DNA of 64,000 bases, taken from NCBI RefSeq assembly GCF_050586465.1, contig NZ_JBOCEG010000001.1, forward strand, positions 1 through 64,000, written 5' to 3'. The stretch is from CAJXYS01 sp913063035. Its GTDB lineage: Bacteria; Pseudomonadota; Alphaproteobacteria; Rhodobacterales; Rhodobacteraceae. A program made the position numbers and the translations under genes. Of the stretch, positions 8,825-16,166 are shown in pieces (within the stretch, counting starts at the first letter, position 1; each line of letters starts with the position of its first letter). The notes under the pieces were generated by a model. It had not been told where the DNA came from, made no database searches, and saw only the letters and a program-made list of their open reading frames with translations.

Positions 8825-9982
8825 TCAGGCCGCCGCGTCGAGCGCGGAAAGTTCGATCCGGTAGGCCCATTCGATCCAGGGCATCAGCGCCTGGACGTCG
8901 GAGTCTTCGACCGTGCCGCCGCACCAGATGCGCAGACCCGGGGGCGCGTCGCGGTAGGCGCCAATGTCGTAGGCCACGCCCTCGGCCTCGAGCCGCTTCG
9001 TGACGGCCTTGGCAAAGGCGGCCGGGTCCGAGATCCGGTCGTCTGTGAACTTCAGGCAGACGCTGGTGTTCGACCGCGTCTCGGGCTTCTCGGCGAGGAA
9101 GGCGATCCAGTCATGCTCCGCGACGAAGGCCTGCACCGCGGCGAGGTTGCGGTTCGCGCGTTCGCGCAGCCCGTCGAGCCCGCCTGCGGACTTGGCCCAG
9201 TCGAGCGCGGCGAGATAGTCCTCGACGCAAAGCATCGAGGGGGTATTGATCGTCGCGCCTTCGAAGATGCCCTCGTTGAGCTTGCCGCCCTTCGTCAGGC
9301 GGAAGATCTTGGGCAGCGGCCAGGGCGGGGTGTAGCTCTCGAGGCGTTCCACCGCGCGCGGCGACAGGATCAGAACGCCATGCGCGGCCTCGCCGCCCAG
9401 CACCTTCTGCCAAGAGAAGGTGGTCACGTCGAGCTTGTCCCAGGGCAGCGTCTGGGCGAAGGCGGCGCTGGTGGCGTCGCAGATCGTCAGCCCCTGGCGG
9501 TTCATGGGAATGAAATCGCCGTTCGGCACCCGCACGCCGCTGGTGGTGCCGTTCCAGGTGAAGACGACGTCATTGTCGAAATTGACCGCGTTCAGGTCGG
9601 GAAGCTGGCCGTATTCGGCCTCGTGCAGCGTGGCGTCGAGCCGGAGCTGCTTGACCGCGTCCGTGACCCAGCCCGCGCCGAAGCTTTCCCAGGCCAGCAT
9701 CTCCACCGGGCGTTCGCCCAGCAGCGACCACATCGCCATTTCCACGGCGCCGGTGTCAGAGGCCGGCACGATACCGATGCGGTAGTCGGCGGGCACGCCG
9801 AGCACCTCTCTTGTGGTCTCGATCGCCTGTTTCAGCTTTGCCTTGCCGACGCCGGCACGATGCGACCGGCCGAGCGGCGCATCGGAAAGCGTGTCGAGGC
9901 TGTATCCGGGGAACTTGGCGCAGGGGCCAGAGGAAAAGCGCGGATTTGCCGGCCGCGCGGCCGGGGTCTCGATGTCCGTCAT
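8825..9982 (-). CDS. serC: phosphoserine aminotransferase (long, Methanosarcina-type)
   Basis: A 385-residue PLP enzyme that transfers the amino group of glutamate to 3-phosphohydroxypyruvate. The PLP lysine is K193 in 'TFSWQKVLGGE', with D169 in 'ICDATSAAF' expected to contact the pyridine nitrogen. The N-terminal 'FSSGPCAKFPGYS' and the length fit the variant of SerC found in Rhizobiales/Rhodobacterales and Methanosarcina rather than the E. coli type. Start: ATG at 9982 with GGAAGGA six bases upstream. That Shine-Dalgarno sits in the loop of a small hairpin at the end of a structured leader (9986-10042). Operon: serC-serA. Confidence 0.95.
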   Translation of the reverse strand: MTDIETPAARPANPRFSSGPCAKFPGYSLDTLSDAPLGRSHRAGVGKAKLKQAIETTREVLGVPADYRIGIVPASDTGAVEMAMWSLLGERPVEMLAWESFGAGWVTDAVKQLRLDATLHEAEYGQLPDLNAVNFDNDVVFTWNGTTSGVRVPNGDFIPMNRQGLTICDATSAAFAQTLPWDKLDVTTFSWQKVLGGEAAHGVLILSPRAVERLESYTPPWPLPKIFRLTKGGKLNEGIFEGATINTPSMLCVEDYLAALDWAKSAGGLDGLRERANRNLAAVQAFVAEHDWIAFLAEKPETRSNTSVCLKFTDDRISDPAAFAKAVTKRLEAEGVAYDIGAYRDAPPGLRIWCGGTVEDSDVQALMPWIEWAYRIELSALDAAA

Positions 9983-9985
9983 GTG

Positions 9986-10055
9986 GATATCCTTCCAGAT
10001 ATGCGCCCCTCGTTGGGGAGGGGTGTCCCACGGACGGGCATACGGCCCCGCGCGG
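9986..10055 (-). promoter_or_regulatory. structured serC leader (candidate serC-motif RNA)
   Basis: On the minus strand the serC leader can fold as a three-way junction. TATGC/GCATA (10038-10042 with 10000-10004) encloses two hairpins: GTCC-GTG-GGAC (10025-10035) and CCCCTC with GAGGGG around a six-base loop (10006-10023). Upstream is CCCCGCGCGGGG. Downstream, ATATC-loop-GATAT (about 9986-10001) puts the serC Shine-Dalgarno in a hairpin loop. A conserved cis-regulatory 'serC RNA motif' upstream of serC in alphaproteobacteria has been described; I identify this leader with it from position and hairpins, not from a covariance search. Its ligand is not known to me. Confidence 0.6.
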
Positions 10056-10139
10056 GGTGGTGCAACCGGAAAAACTGCGGTAATCCGCCGCTTGAACGCC
10101 TGAAAGCGACACCCGCGACCACTATCGGAAACTTCGCCC

Positions 10140-11027
10140 ATGTATATCGCCACGCTGCTGACCAACCCCGCCACGCCCCGCCTGACCGGCGCCATGGTCG
10201 AGGCGCTTCAGACGGCCTGGGGCGGCGGAACGGCGGCCTGGCTCGATCCGGACATTGCCGCGGAGTTCCCCCTCGACCGGGTGCCCGACAATCGCTGGGA
10301 TGTCTGGGAAAGCCTCCAGGCCGAGGGGGTGGACCTGCTGGTGCAGCCCGCGGCGGGGCGGAAGAAGAAGATGCTGCTGGCCGACATGGACTCGACCATG
10401 ATCGGGCAGGAATGCATCGACGAACTGGCCGCCGCCGCCGGGGTCGGCGACCGGGTGGCCGATATCACCGCGCGGGCGATGAACGGCGAGCTCGACTTCG
10501 AGGGCGCCCTGACCGAACGGGTGGGGCTGCTGGCCGGCCTGCCCGAAGCGGTCATCGCGGAGGTGCTGGCGGAGCGGATCACACCGGCGCCCGGCGGCGC
10601 GCAGCTCGTGGCGACGATGCGCGCCCAGGGCGCCTGGACCGTGCTGGTCTCGGGCGGGTTCACGGCCTTCTCGCGCGAGGTGGCCGCCTGGCTTGGCTTC
10701 GACGAGACCCGGGCCAACGCGTTGCTGATAGAGGCGGGCAGGCTGACCGGGCAGGTGGCGCAGCCGATCCTGGGCCGCGCGGCCAAGGTCGAGACGCTGG
10801 AGCGGGTGGCCCGTGCGCGGGGGATCGCGGAGGCTGACGTGCTGGCGGTGGGCGACGGGGCCAACGATCTCGGCATGTTGCACCGGGCGGGCACCGGCGT
10901 CGCGCTCCATGCCAAGCCCGCGGTGGCCGCGGAATGCGACCTGCGGGTCAACCACGGGGACCTGACGGCCCTGCTCTACCTGCAGGGCTACAGCCAGGCC
11001 GAGTTCGCGTTGCCCGACGCGGCCTGA
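10140..11027 (+). CDS. serB: phosphoserine phosphatase
   Basis: A 295-residue HAD-family phosphatase making L-serine from O-phosphoserine. The nucleophile motif is DMDST with D82 and D84 (within 'LLADMDSTMIGQECIDEL'). Motif II is 'VLVSGGFTAFS' (about 160), and motif III/IV is 'AVGDGANDLGML' (about 236-247). The first 75 residues form the ACT-like N-terminal region seen in SerB. The gene is divergent from serC, so serA, serB and serC, the complete pathway, lie within 4 kb. After the stop, the perfect palindrome CCGGATATCCGG at 11046-11057 may be part of a terminator. Confidence 0.96.
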   Translation: MYIATLLTNPATPRLTGAMVEALQTAWGGGTAAWLDPDIAAEFPLDRVPDNRWDVWESLQAEGVDLLVQPAAGRKKKMLLADMDSTMIGQECIDELAAAAGVGDRVADITARAMNGELDFEGALTERVGLLAGLPEAVIAEVLAERITPAPGGAQLVATMRAQGAWTVLVSGGFTAFSREVAAWLGFDETRANALLIEAGRLTGQVAQPILGRAAKVETLERVARARGIAEADVLAVGDGANDLGMLHRAGTGVALHAKPAVAAECDLRVNHGDLTALLYLQGYSQAEFALPDAA

Positions 11028-11124
11028 CCCCGCGCCATGCGCGGCCCGGATATCCGGCCCCCCGCGGTGAGAGGGTTGCGCGCCGAGGTTCGGCACGCTT
11101 TCCTCCAAGCGTAGGGAGGGCGGC

Positions 11125-11751
11125 ATGGCCAAGAAGGATATCGGGCTCGACCAGGCCTATGGATTGAAGACCCCGGCGGATTCCGTCCGGCTTTACCGGG
11201 ACTGGTCCGACAGCTACGACAGCGGCTTCGCGCGACGGATGGATTACCGGCTGCCCTACGTGGTGGCCGACGTCTTTCTCGATCTGGCCGGGCCGGGGGA
11301 CGCGCCGGTGCTGGATGCCGGCGCCGGCACCGGTCTCGTGGCCGAGCGGCTCGACGGGCGGGCCGTGGACGCGCTCGACATCTCGCCGGACATGCTCGCG
11401 GTGGCGGCCGGCAAGGGGCTCTACCGCGCGACGCTGGTCGCGGACATGACGGCGACGCTGCCGATCGATGACGCCGCTTACGGCGGCGTGGTCAGCGCGG
11501 GCACCTTCACGCATGGCCATGTCGGGCCGGACGCCTTCGACGAGCTGCTCCGCGTGGCGCGGCCGGGGGCGCTCTTCGTCCTGTCGATCAATTCCGAAGC
11601 CTTCGTGAAGCTCGGCTTCGGCCCCGCCCTGGAGGTGCTCGGCAGCCGGATCGAGGGGCTCCACTACCGCGAAGTGCGCAATTACGGCGATGCGGCCGAT
11701 CCCGATCACCGGGACGACACGGCGCAGATCGCCACGTTCCGCAAACGCTGA
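11125..11751 (+). CDS. class I SAM-dependent methyltransferase
   Basis: A 208-residue protein with the Rossmann methyltransferase motif I 'VLDAGAGTGLVAERL' (about residues 62-76), motif II 'VDALDISPDML' (about 81-91) and a post-motif 'GGVVSAGTFTHGHVGPDAF'. The substrate is unknown. The overall look, including the N-terminal 'LYRDWSDSYDSGF', is that of small-molecule methyltransferases of the Methyltransf_11/25 type. A Shine-Dalgarno AGGGAGG precedes the ATG at 11125. It starts about 100 bases after serB on the same strand and stops one base before the convergent protease gene. Confidence 0.8.
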   Translation: MAKKDIGLDQAYGLKTPADSVRLYRDWSDSYDSGFARRMDYRLPYVVADVFLDLAGPGDAPVLDAGAGTGLVAERLDGRAVDALDISPDMLAVAAGKGLYRATLVADMTATLPIDDAAYGGVVSAGTFTHGHVGPDAFDELLRVARPGALFVLSINSEAFVKLGFGPALEVLGSRIEGLHYREVRNYGDAADPDHRDDTAQIATFRKR

Positions 11752-11752
11752 C

Positions 11753-12577
11753 TCAGCCGGCGCGATCGCGTTCGCGCGGGGTGGGCAGGTACTCGACCCC
11801 GCCGGTATGGCGAACCGGCTGGGGATAGAGCCGCAGCAGGTCCAGCACGTCGGCGGGCATGTCGCGCGTGACGGGCAGGCCCATCCGGGCCGCTTCCTCG
11901 GCGGCGATGGGGTAGTCGTGGGTCCATGTTCCGCTGGACAGCAGGTCGGCCAGCTCCGCGGCCTTGTCGGCGTCCATGTGCTTGGCGAGCAGGTCGGCGG
12001 CGGCGCTCTTGACCTGGGCGAGCGCCTTGCGGCCCATGTCGGCGCGGATCAGCGTCTCGTCGTCGATCTCGGCGATGGGTTTGTCCTCCACCACCTTGAC
12101 GATCGAGGCCGCGGGCCACTGGCCGAGTTGCGGGTCGACCGGCCCCAGAACGGCGTGATCGCTCATCACCACCGCGTCGGCGGCAAGCGCGATCAGCGTG
12201 CCGCCCGACAGCGCGTGATGGGGCACGAAGACGGTGACCCTGGCGGGGTGGGCGCGCAGGGCCCGGGCGATCTGCAGGGCTGCCAGCACCAGGCCGCCAG
12301 GGGTATGCAGCACGAGGTCGATGGGCACGTCGTCATCGGTCATACGGATGGCGCGCAGTACCTCTTCGGAATCGTTGACGTCGATGAAGCGCATTAGCGG
12401 GAAGCCGAGCAGGCGCATCGTCTCCTGCCGGTGAACGAGCAGGATGACCCGCGAATGCCGGGCCTTCTGCATCTTGTCGATGGTCATGAAGCGGCGGGCT
12501 TCCTGCACCCGTTGGCGGATCAGGGGTTGCACCGCGGCCAGGATGAAGAAGAGCCAGAAGAGATCGAAGATCGACAT
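11753..12577 (-). CDS. SDH-family Clp-fold membrane serine protease
   Basis: A 274-residue protein of the serine dehydrogenase proteinase (SDH/SppA-like, ClpP fold) family. An N-terminal membrane helix (about 4-20, 'LFWLFFILAAVQPLI') anchors it. The oxyanion region is 'VLHTPGGLVLAA' (about 89-100) and the probable nucleophile is S124 in 'HHALSGGTLIAL'. 'AVLGPVDPQLGQWPA' follows, as in SppA relatives. It ends with a Pro/Arg-rich tail. Members are thought to degrade membrane or membrane-associated proteins; the natural substrate is unknown. No NfeD/stomatin partner is adjacent. It is convergent with the methyltransferase gene (one-base gap) and follows the HhH gene on the same strand. Confidence 0.85.
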   Translation of the reverse strand: MSIFDLFWLFFILAAVQPLIRQRVQEARRFMTIDKMQKARHSRVILLVHRQETMRLLGFPLMRFIDVNDSEEVLRAIRMTDDDVPIDLVLHTPGGLVLAALQIARALRAHPARVTVFVPHHALSGGTLIALAADAVVMSDHAVLGPVDPQLGQWPAASIVKVVEDKPIAEIDDETLIRADMGRKALAQVKSAAADLLAKHMDADKAAELADLLSSGTWTHDYPIAAEEAARMGLPVTRDMPADVLDLLRLYPQPVRHTGGVEYLPTPRERDRAG

Positions 12578-12640
12578 GCGCCCGCCCCTGATCGAGTCGG
12601 CACCAGCCTAGCCGCTGGGGGGAAGGGGGTCATCCCTTGT

Positions 12641-13279
12641 TCAGGCGTTGCGGCGGACCTTGTCCTCGCCGGCCAGCGCGGCCCGCACCAGGGCGGCGAC
12701 CAGGCGCGGAAACTCCGCCTGCGGGACAAGCGCCGCCAGGCCCGCGCCGTCGCCGGGCAGCCCGAGGCGCCGCGCGGCTGTAAGCGCCTTCTTGTCGGCG
12801 AAGGGATAGAGTTCCGGCCAGGCCGCCTGTGCCTCGCGGCAGAAGATGTCCGCGCCAAGCTGGCCGATCCCCTTGAACGCCTGCAGCCCCGCATGTTCGG
12901 CGGCCGGGTCCCGGTCGCAGGCCTTGCGCAGCCGCCGCAGATCCCCGCCATGGGTGTCGAGCAGGCGCGCGGCGGTGTCGCCCAGCAGGGTGGCCGTGCT
13001 TTCGTCGAAGCGCTTGTAGCCATGGGCGCCCAGCACGGCGACCCGGCGGTCCCAGCTTGCCCGGGCCATGCGCGCCGGGGTGGTGAGACCGGCCGCGATC
13101 AGCCCGCGCGCGGCCGCGGTCGCCTGCCCGGCGCCGATCCGCGCCGAGTAGAGCGTGGAGGCCACCAGCCATTGGAACAGGGGCGCCGGCGTGTTGGCGG
13201 CGATGTCGATGCCGATCTCGTTGCAGAAGGTTCGCCCGTGGCGATCGAGCAACGTCTTCAGCCGGGTCTCGCGCGTCAT
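12641..13279 (-). CDS. HhH-GPD (endonuclease III-like) domain protein
   Basis: A 212-residue protein that looks like a divergent member of the HhH-GPD DNA-glycosylase superfamily. The helix-hairpin-helix is 'FKGIGQLGADIF' (about 135-146). The Asp at about 162 in 'YPFADKKAL' lies where the catalytic Asp of the family occurs. The Lys that gives endonuclease III its AP-lyase activity (LPGVGRKTA) is absent: the HhH reads GIGQLGA. No 4Fe-4S Cys cluster is seen at the C-terminus. It could be a monofunctional glycosylase or have lost activity. Related roseobacter proteins are annotated only as endonucleases. A small gap separates it from the protease gene downstream. Confidence 0.6.
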   Translation of the reverse strand: MTRETRLKTLLDRHGRTFCNEIGIDIAANTPAPLFQWLVASTLYSARIGAGQATAAARGLIAAGLTTPARMARASWDRRVAVLGAHGYKRFDESTATLLGDTAARLLDTHGGDLRRLRKACDRDPAAEHAGLQAFKGIGQLGADIFCREAQAAWPELYPFADKKALTAARRLGLPGDGAGLAALVPQAEFPRLVAALVRAALAGEDKVRRNA

Positions 13280-13320
13280 GCCGGTCTCCTCGCCGGGGCG
13301 GGTCCGCCCGGCCGGTACCC

Positions 13321-14085
13321 TCAGGAGGCGTAGTCCGCGCCCTCGCCGTCGAGAATGGCCTTCAGCTCGTGCAGGTGGCGTTCGTCCTGCTCGGGATAGG
13401 TTTCCAGCTCGCGGGCCGTTTTCTCGGCGATCTCGTCGGACAGGACCCGCAGCGGCTGGCCGGTCTGGAGCGCGCGGATATAGGTCTCGGCGGCGCGCTC
13501 GAAATAATAGAGCCGGTTGAAGGTCTCGGCGACGGTCTGGCCGATCACCATCACGCCGTGATTGCCCATCACCATCACCTTCTTCTTCGGGTCGTCGAAG
13601 AGCTGCGCGCAGCGTTCACCCTCTTCCTCGAAGGCCAGGCCGCCGTAATGCTCGTCGATCACCACGCGGTTGAAGAAGGTCGCGCTGTTCTGGTCGATGG
13701 GCGGCAGGCGGCTGTCGGCCAGGCTCGCCAGCACGGTGGCGTGGATCGAATGCACATGCATCGCGCAGCGCGCATGCGGACAGTGCCGGTGCAGGCCGCC
13801 ATGCAGCCCCCAGGCCGTCGGGTCCGGGGCGTCCGGCCGGTCGAGCGTTTCCGGATCGTTGGCGTCGATTTCCAGCAGGTCCGAGGCGCGGATACGGCTG
13901 AAATGCCGCTGGTTCGGGTTGATCAGAAACCGCGTCCCGTCCTCGTTCACCGACAGCGAGAAATGATTCGCCACGGCCTCGTGCATGTTCAGCCGGGCGG
14001 TCCAGCGGAACGCCGCGGCGAGATCCACGCGCTCCTGCCAGTGGTCGAGATTCGGACGGTCGGTGGCAACCGGGCTCAGGCTCAT
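13321..14085 (-). CDS. class II aldolase/adducin family protein
   Basis: A 254-residue member of the fuculose-phosphate aldolase/adducin fold. Zinc ligands are expected at H110 and H112 in 'CAMHVHSIHATVLA' and at the later His in 'VMGNHGVMVIG' (about 176). The N-terminal 'RWTARLNMHEAVANHFSL' and 'FLINPNQRHFSRI' match the subgroup without a defined sugar-phosphate substrate that is common in alphaproteobacteria. A GGAGGA Shine-Dalgarno sits just before the ATG at 14085. The gene is transcribed with amtB's strand, but the strong terminator at 14158-14192 separates them. The substrate is unknown; activity as an aldolase or as a decarboxylase/dehydratase is possible. Confidence 0.85.
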   Translation of the reverse strand: MSLSPVATDRPNLDHWQERVDLAAAFRWTARLNMHEAVANHFSLSVNEDGTRFLINPNQRHFSRIRASDLLEIDANDPETLDRPDAPDPTAWGLHGGLHRHCPHARCAMHVHSIHATVLASLADSRLPPIDQNSATFFNRVVIDEHYGGLAFEEEGERCAQLFDDPKKKVMVMGNHGVMVIGQTVAETFNRLYYFERAAETYIRALQTGQPLRVLSDEIAEKTARELETYPEQDERHLHELKAILDGEGADYAS

Positions 14086-14157
14086 GGGATCCTCCTTCGC
14101 TCTCTCGGCCGCAGGCTAGCGGGGCGCCGGCAGGACGGCCAGAGGAATCCCGGAACG

Positions 14158-14192
14158 AAAAAGCCCCGGGCCGAAGCCCGGGGCCAGTTTTT
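14158..14192 (-). terminator. rho-independent terminator after amtB
   Basis: On the minus strand, a nine-base-pair stem GCCCCGGGC/GCCCGGGGC closed by a TTCG tetraloop is followed by TTTTT. It lies 20 bases past the amtB stop. Flanking A and T runs make it symmetric, so it could work in both directions, but no plus-strand gene ends here. Confidence 0.9.
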
Positions 14193-14211
14193 CGGCTGAC
14201 AGGAAGGGAGG

Positions 14212-15540
14212 TCAGCCTTTCGAGAACTCCGGATAGGCCTCCATGCCCATCTCGGCCATGTCGAGGCCGTTGATCTCTTCTTCTTCGCTGACGCGCAGCC
14301 CCATGACCGCCTTGATGATCGAGAAGGCGATGAAGCTGACGACGAAGACGAAGATCCCGATGGAGAAGAAGCCGACCAGCTGCATCCCGTAGGAGGCACC
14401 GTCGTTCGACCAGGCCACGATGAACGTGCCCCACAGGCCGGCGATCAGGTGCACCGGGATGGCGCCGACGACGTCGTCGATCTTCAGCTTGTCGAGCAGC
14501 GGAACCGTATAGACCACGATCGCACCGCCAACGGCACCGATCAGCGTGGCCTCGGTCAGCGAGGGCGCGAGCGGTTCGGCGGTGATCGAGACGAGGCCGG
14601 CCAGCGCGCCGTTCAGGACCATGGTGAGATCGACCTTGCCGTAGGTCACCTGGGTCAGGATCAGCGCGGCCACGGCGCCGGCCGCGGCGGCGGCGTTGGT
14701 GTTGGCGAAGATGCGGCTCACGTCGGCGACGTCACCGATCGTGCCCATGGCGAGCTGCGAGCCGCCGTTGAAGCCGAACCAGCCGAGCCACAGGATGAAG
14801 GTACCGAGCGTCGCGAGCGCCAGGTTGGAGCCCGGGATCGCCTGTGCCTTGCCGTCCTTGGAGTACTTGCCGATCCGCGGGCCGAGCACGATGGCACCGG
14901 CCAGCGCCGCGAAGCCGCCTGCCGCGTGGACGAGGGTCGAGCCGGCGAAGTCGGAGAAGCCGGCTTCGGCCAGCCAGCCGCCGCCCCACTGCCAGGAGGC
15001 TTCGATCGGGTAGATGAAGCCGGTCAGCACGACGACGAAGGCCAGGAAGGGCCACAGCTTGATGCGTTCGGCCAGCGTGCCCGAGACGATCGAGGCCGTG
15101 GTCGCGCAGAACATCAGCTGGAAGAAGAAGTCCGAGCCGGCCGAGGCGTAGTCGAGCGCCGTGTCAGCGGGCGCCACGCCCACCGGTTCGAGCGAGGTGA
15201 CGGCGAAGATCGGGCCCATCCAGCCCTCGATCCACCAGTCGCCGGGATACATCAGCCCGAAGCCGACAAGGTAGTACATGATCGCGGCGATGGAGAAGAG
15301 CGAGATGTTCTTCGTCAGCTGCATGGTGACGTTCTTGGACCGCACCAGGCCGGCCTCGAGCATGGCGAAGCCGGCGGCCATCCAGAACACGAGGAAACCG
15401 CCCATCAGGAAGAGCAGCGTGGTGAAGATGTAGGCGGTCTGCTCGCCCGGTGCGCCGGAGGCGTCCTGGGCCAGCGCGAGCGACGGGGTGAGCGCCGCGG
15501 CCGCCAGTACAGAAAGGGAAGTGAGTGTCTTCTGTCTCAT
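14212..15540 (-). CDS. amtB: ammonium transporter
   Basis: A 442-residue Amt/MEP/Rh-family channel with a cleavable signal peptide (residues 1-24, 'LALAQ') and 11 predicted membrane helices. Family landmarks: 'GFAMLEAGLVRSKN' (about 57-70), 'DFAGSTLVHAAGG' (about 197-209; H205 is the first pore histidine) and 'IPVHLIAGLWG' with the second pore histidine. It moves ammonium/ammonia across the inner membrane at low external nitrogen. It lies 25 bases after glnK, the usual glnK-amtB pair, in which unmodified P-II protein plugs the pore. The operon ends at a strong terminator. Confidence 0.97.
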   Translation of the reverse strand: MRQKTLTSLSVLAAAALTPSLALAQDASGAPGEQTAYIFTTLLFLMGGFLVFWMAAGFAMLEAGLVRSKNVTMQLTKNISLFSIAAIMYYLVGFGLMYPGDWWIEGWMGPIFAVTSLEPVGVAPADTALDYASAGSDFFFQLMFCATTASIVSGTLAERIKLWPFLAFVVVLTGFIYPIEASWQWGGGWLAEAGFSDFAGSTLVHAAGGFAALAGAIVLGPRIGKYSKDGKAQAIPGSNLALATLGTFILWLGWFGFNGGSQLAMGTIGDVADVSRIFANTNAAAAAGAVAALILTQVTYGKVDLTMVLNGALAGLVSITAEPLAPSLTEATLIGAVGGAIVVYTVPLLDKLKIDDVVGAIPVHLIAGLWGTFIVAWSNDGASYGMQLVGFFSIGIFVFVVSFIAFSIIKAVMGLRVSEEEEINGLDMAEMGMEAYPEFSKG

Positions 15541-15565
15541 GGTTCAGGTATCCTTGCCTTGCGTC

Positions 15566-15904
15566 TCAGAGCGCGTCTGCGTCGGTGTCGCCGGTGCGCA
15601 CGCGCACGGCCTGCTGCAGATCGAGGACGAAGATCTTGCCGTCGCCGATCTTGTCGGTCTTCGCGGTCTTGCGGATGGTTTCGACGACGTCGTCGGCCAT
15701 CGCCGACGAGACCGCGATCTCGAGCTTGACCTTGGGAACGAAGTTCACGGCGTATTCGGCGCCGCGGTAGATTTCGGTATGACCGGACTGCGAGCCGAAG
15801 CCCTTGATCTCGGTCACCATCATGCCGCGCACGCCGATATCGGTGAGCGCCTGGCGCACCTCCTCCAGCTTGAACGGCTTGATCGCTGCGATGATGAATT
15901 TCAC
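15566..15904 (-). CDS. glnK: nitrogen regulatory protein P-II
   Basis: A 112-residue P-II protein, exactly the family length. The uridylylation site is Y51 in the T-loop 'GHTEIYRGAEYAVNFVPK'. The ATP/2-oxoglutarate region includes 'KIGDGKIFVLDLQQAVRVRTG'. It senses 2-oxoglutarate and ATP/ADP and regulates AmtB, and probably NtrB and GlnE. The symbol glnK is preferred over glnB because the partner is amtB and not glnA. Start: GTG at 15904 with GGAGGGG seven bases upstream, giving MKFIIAAIKPFK; an in-frame extension to 15982 has no P-II counterpart. A strong promoter lies at 16041-16069. Confidence 0.95.
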   Translation of the reverse strand: MKFIIAAIKPFKLEEVRQALTDIGVRGMMVTEIKGFGSQSGHTEIYRGAEYAVNFVPKVKLEIAVSSAMADDVVETIRKTAKTDKIGDGKIFVLDLQQAVRVRTGDTDADAL

Positions 15905-16021
15905 GTTGTTACCCCTCCGTCTCGCAGGCGAACCTGCATGGATTGACCCGGGAATGAGGGATGCTGCGGCGCAGAGAGGCAAGGAATCGCCCGGTCAGGG
16001 GAGGGACAATTCCAGGCCATG

Positions 16022-16069
16022 TTGCACAATTTTTGCACAAATTATCAGAAATGATTAAAATATAGTCAA
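16022..16069 (-). promoter_or_regulatory. glnK-amtB promoter with tandem TTGTGCAA operator
   Basis: Minus strand: -35 TTGACT (16064-16069), 17-base spacer, -10 GATAAT (16041-16046). Directly downstream are two copies of TTGTGCAA (16033-16040 and 16022-16029), 11 bases apart, so on the same helix face and over the expected start site. It sits in an AT-rich island about 120 bases before the glnK GTG. No sigma-54 site is visible. The repeats may be an NtrC or other regulator site. The promoter match is strong; the regulator's identity is an inference. Confidence 0.6.
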
Positions 16070-16166
16070 AGTAATCACGCGGAGGTCATGACTGATCCCT
16101 CCACTTTCCGAGGCTGCGAGTCTATTTTGGTCGCAACGAAAAAGACGCGTGGCAGGCAAGCGAGAC

